NCBI GenBank assembly: GCA_013362295.1
Contig: JABFWJ010000473.1
Span: 1-5,623 of the forward strand
Direction: 5' to 3'
Length of the DNA stretch: 5,623 nucleotides
From: Thermoleophilia bacterium
GTDB lineage: Bacteria; Actinomycetota; Thermoleophilia; Gaiellales; Gaiellaceae
Shown: positions 4,480-5,623 of the stretch, piece by piece
Position numbering within the stretch: the stretch's first letter is position 1
Layout of the letters: every line of letters begins with the position of its first letter
Position numbers and translations under genes: made by a program
Notes under the pieces: generated by a model
The model's database searches: none
Seen by the model: the letters and a program-made list of their open reading frames with translations, nothing else
Told to the model about the DNA's origin: nothing

Positions 4480-5211
4480 TCAGGGATACGCGAGCTGCTC
4501 GTCCCAGACGGCCGGCCGTCCCTCGGGAGTCAGGTCGAGGAGGTTCCAGAGCGCCTCGATCGTCCCGACGTGACGGGGATCCTGCCCCGGGTCCCTGGGC
4601 GCGTACAAGAGCTCCGACGCCCAGAAGTGCCGGATCGTGTCACCGTCGCGATGGAACACGTTCAGCAGCGGGCGCTGGGCCCCGTCGGCGTTCTCGCCGT
4701 GGTAGTCACGGTTGTAGCTGTTGTGCGCCGAGGAGACGAGGCGTAGACCGGTCCAGCCGCGCTCCCTCGCGAACGTGAGGACGCGCGAGATCGGCGCCTT
4801 GGCGACGACGACGAAGTTGACAAGCTGCCCGACGTGCTCGGCCACGCCGTCGAGCTGGTCGAGGAAACCGACGCACGAGGGGCATGGGCCTTCTGCGAGC
4901 GGCAGGAGCGCCGACTCACCGGACGCCGGGCCCGGCCGCGTGTCGCCTGGATCGCGCGGAAACATGAAGCTGTAGATGATCAGCGAGTCCTTACCGTCGG
5001 AGAAGAGCTCGGACATCCGTACCGCAGTCGGCGTGCCGTCAGCAGCGGCGCCCTCGAAGACGTAATCCTCCGGGACGATCCCGCCCGGCGGCAGCGCCCG
5101 CCTCGCCTCGGCGAGCGCCTCCGTCGACCGCCGGAGCTCGATCTCCCGTTCGAGCAGGCGCTGGCGCGCCGCGCGGTACTCCGTCGATTCCCCGGGGAAG
5201 CTCATGCCCAT
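4480..5211 (-). CDS. DUF899-family thioredoxin-like protein
   Basis: This 243-residue cytoplasmic protein (no signal peptide seen) fits the DUF899 family of thioredoxin-fold proteins. An N-terminal helical segment (about 8-40, STEYRAARQRLLEREIELRR) precedes the thioredoxin-like core. In the core, DSLIIYSFMFPRD (75-87) corresponds to a beta strand, C110-PSC-C113 is a CxxC motif at the thioredoxin active-site position, and VNFVVVAKAPISRVLTFARERGW (131-153) and VSSAHNSYNRDYHG (159-172) match family blocks. A redox or peroxide-related role is plausible, but the family has no firmly established reaction. ATG 5211 is preferred: AAAGGA lies seven bases upstream (complement of 5219-5224), whereas ATG 5205 is 13 bases away and upstream ATG 5280 adds a basic, unfamily-like tail. 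It converges with the phosphoesterase, leaving a 53-base gap, and lies downstream of tRNA-Ser on the same strand. Confidence 0.88.
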   Translation of the reverse strand: MGMSFPGESTEYRAARQRLLEREIELRRSTEALAEARRALPPGGIVPEDYVFEGAAADGTPTAVRMSELFSDGKDSLIIYSFMFPRDPGDTRPGPASGESALLPLAEGPCPSCVGFLDQLDGVAEHVGQLVNFVVVAKAPISRVLTFARERGWTGLRLVSSAHNSYNRDYHGENADGAQRPLLNVFHRDGDTIRHFWASELLYAPRDPGQDPRHVGTIEALWNLLDLTPEGRPAVWDEQLAYP

Positions 5212-5358
5212 GGCTGCGTCCTTTCGGATCGGTTCGAGGGGGCCGACGACCGGGACGCGGCGTCGACCCGAACAGGTCATCGCTAAGACCGCGGTCCGGT
5301 GCGAGACTCATCGCAGGTCCCGGGGATCGCGACTGGTTCCGTTGTTGGGAACACCCAG

Positions 5359-5445
5359 CGGCGGGGGTGGGATTCGAACCCACGGACGACTTCCGCCGTC
5401 AGCGGTTTTCAAGACCGCCCCGTTCGGCCGCTCCGGCACCCCGCC
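5359..5445 (-). tRNA. tRNA-Ser (anticodon UGA)
   Basis: The 87-base class II tRNA folds completely on the minus strand. Acceptor GGCGGGG (5445-5439) pairs with CCCCGCC, followed by discriminator G (5359). The anticodon stem GCGGT/ACCGC encloses the loop CTTGAAA with anticodon TGA at 5411-5409. A long variable arm (GACG...CGTC) is typical of serine tRNA, and the T-arm is GTGGG-TTCGAAT-CCCAC. CCA is not encoded. It decodes UCA, and by wobble other UCN codons. Confidence 0.97.
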
Positions 5446-5454
5446 GCGGGTTGT

Positions 5455-5460
5455 GTTGTA
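5455..5460 (-). promoter_or_regulatory. Weak candidate -10 box for tRNA-Ser
   Basis: TACAAC on the minus strand ends nine bases upstream of the mature tRNA 5' end, so transcription would begin within a few bases of it, as is usual for single tRNA genes. The -35 region is unconvincing. Confidence 0.3.
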
Positions 5461-5523
5461 GCGGGGAATCCATCCGCGCGTCTGTGTCGTACCTCCGGCG
5501 ACCCCCATCGTCAGGAGGATGCA

Positions 5524-5623
5524 ATGAAGGCACCGCTCCTCGTGGTGGCCGCGCTCGCGGCCGCCGCGGTGTTGGTAGTCCCGTCTCTCGGCCTCGGCGG
5601 CGACGACGGCCGTAAGGTGCTCG
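5524..5623 (+). CDS. N-terminus of an exported protein (partial, cut by the right edge)
   Basis: Thirty-three codons are visible. A perfect AGGAGG (5513-5518) lies five bases before ATG 5524. The sequence begins MKAPLLVVAALAAAAVLVVP: one lysine and then a long hydrophobic core, followed by SLGLGGDDGRKVL. This is a Sec-type signal peptide or an uncleaved anchor. No lipobox cysteine appears in the visible part. A mature secreted or membrane-anchored protein is expected, but its family cannot be told from what is present. It is divergent from tRNA-Ser, sharing a 78-base upstream region (5446-5523) in which I see no clear plus-strand promoter. Confidence 0.75.
   Translation, partial: MKAPLLVVAALAAAAVLVVPSLGLGGDDGRKVL

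Noticed and set aside
5287..5296. GACCGCGGTC palindrome upstream of the DUF899 gene as an operator
   Set aside because: A ten-base GC palindrome is likely by chance at this composition, and it has no partner site.
5336..5352. Terminator hairpin just after tRNA-Ser
   Set aside because: GTTCC (5336-5340) and GGAAC (5348-5352) can pair, but a five-base stem with no following U-run is too weak to call.

Overview
The window is uniformly GC-rich bacterial chromosome carrying seven or eight protein genes, some of them cut by the window edges, and one tRNA. A DUF1918 protein, TANNNT -10 boxes sitting six bases ahead of start codons (leaderless transcripts), and the codon and amino-acid style all point to an actinobacterium. 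My best guess is a deep-branching Thermoleophilia-type lineage (Gaiellales or Solirubrobacterales); that placement is inference. I see no insertion sequence, integrase, CRISPR array or compositional break.

Layout: (1) The minus strand from about 3300 down to the left edge holds, in transcription order, a polytopic membrane protein of the LPG-synthase-TM/flippase-like family (3298-2330), a 328-base non-coding stretch rich in inverted repeats (2329-2002), a membrane sensor histidine kinase of the HisKA_3 type (2001-709) and its NarL/LuxR-type response regulator (712-86), which overlaps the kinase by four bases (ATGA). A further minus-strand gene may begin at base 55. (2) A plus-strand cluster diverges from the flippase-like gene: a 69-aa protein I do not recognise (3373-3582), a DUF1918 protein (3591-3776) and a calcineurin-like metallophosphoesterase (3773-4426). 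The last appears to start at a CTG codon that overlaps the DUF1918 stop. (3) A convergent minus-strand DUF899 thioredoxin-like protein (5211-4480) follows, preceded by a minus-strand tRNA-Ser(UGA) (5445-5359). (4) At the right edge the first 33 codons of an exported protein begin at 5524 on the plus strand.

Working together: the kinase and regulator form one two-component system, with an extracytoplasmic sensor and a cytoplasmic transcription factor. Its targets are unknown. Candidate operators, including one 14-base site similar to the DosR/DevR box, lie in the structured stretch upstream of the kinase. The flippase-like gene could be a target or an operon partner, but the long gap argues against simple co-transcription.

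I did not find a clearly new multi-gene system. The most noteworthy signals are the non-canonical CTG start of the phosphoesterase, the inverted-repeat-dense 2002-2290 block with mutually exclusive pairings, and three apparently leaderless starts, two of them in one 74-base divergent promoter region.
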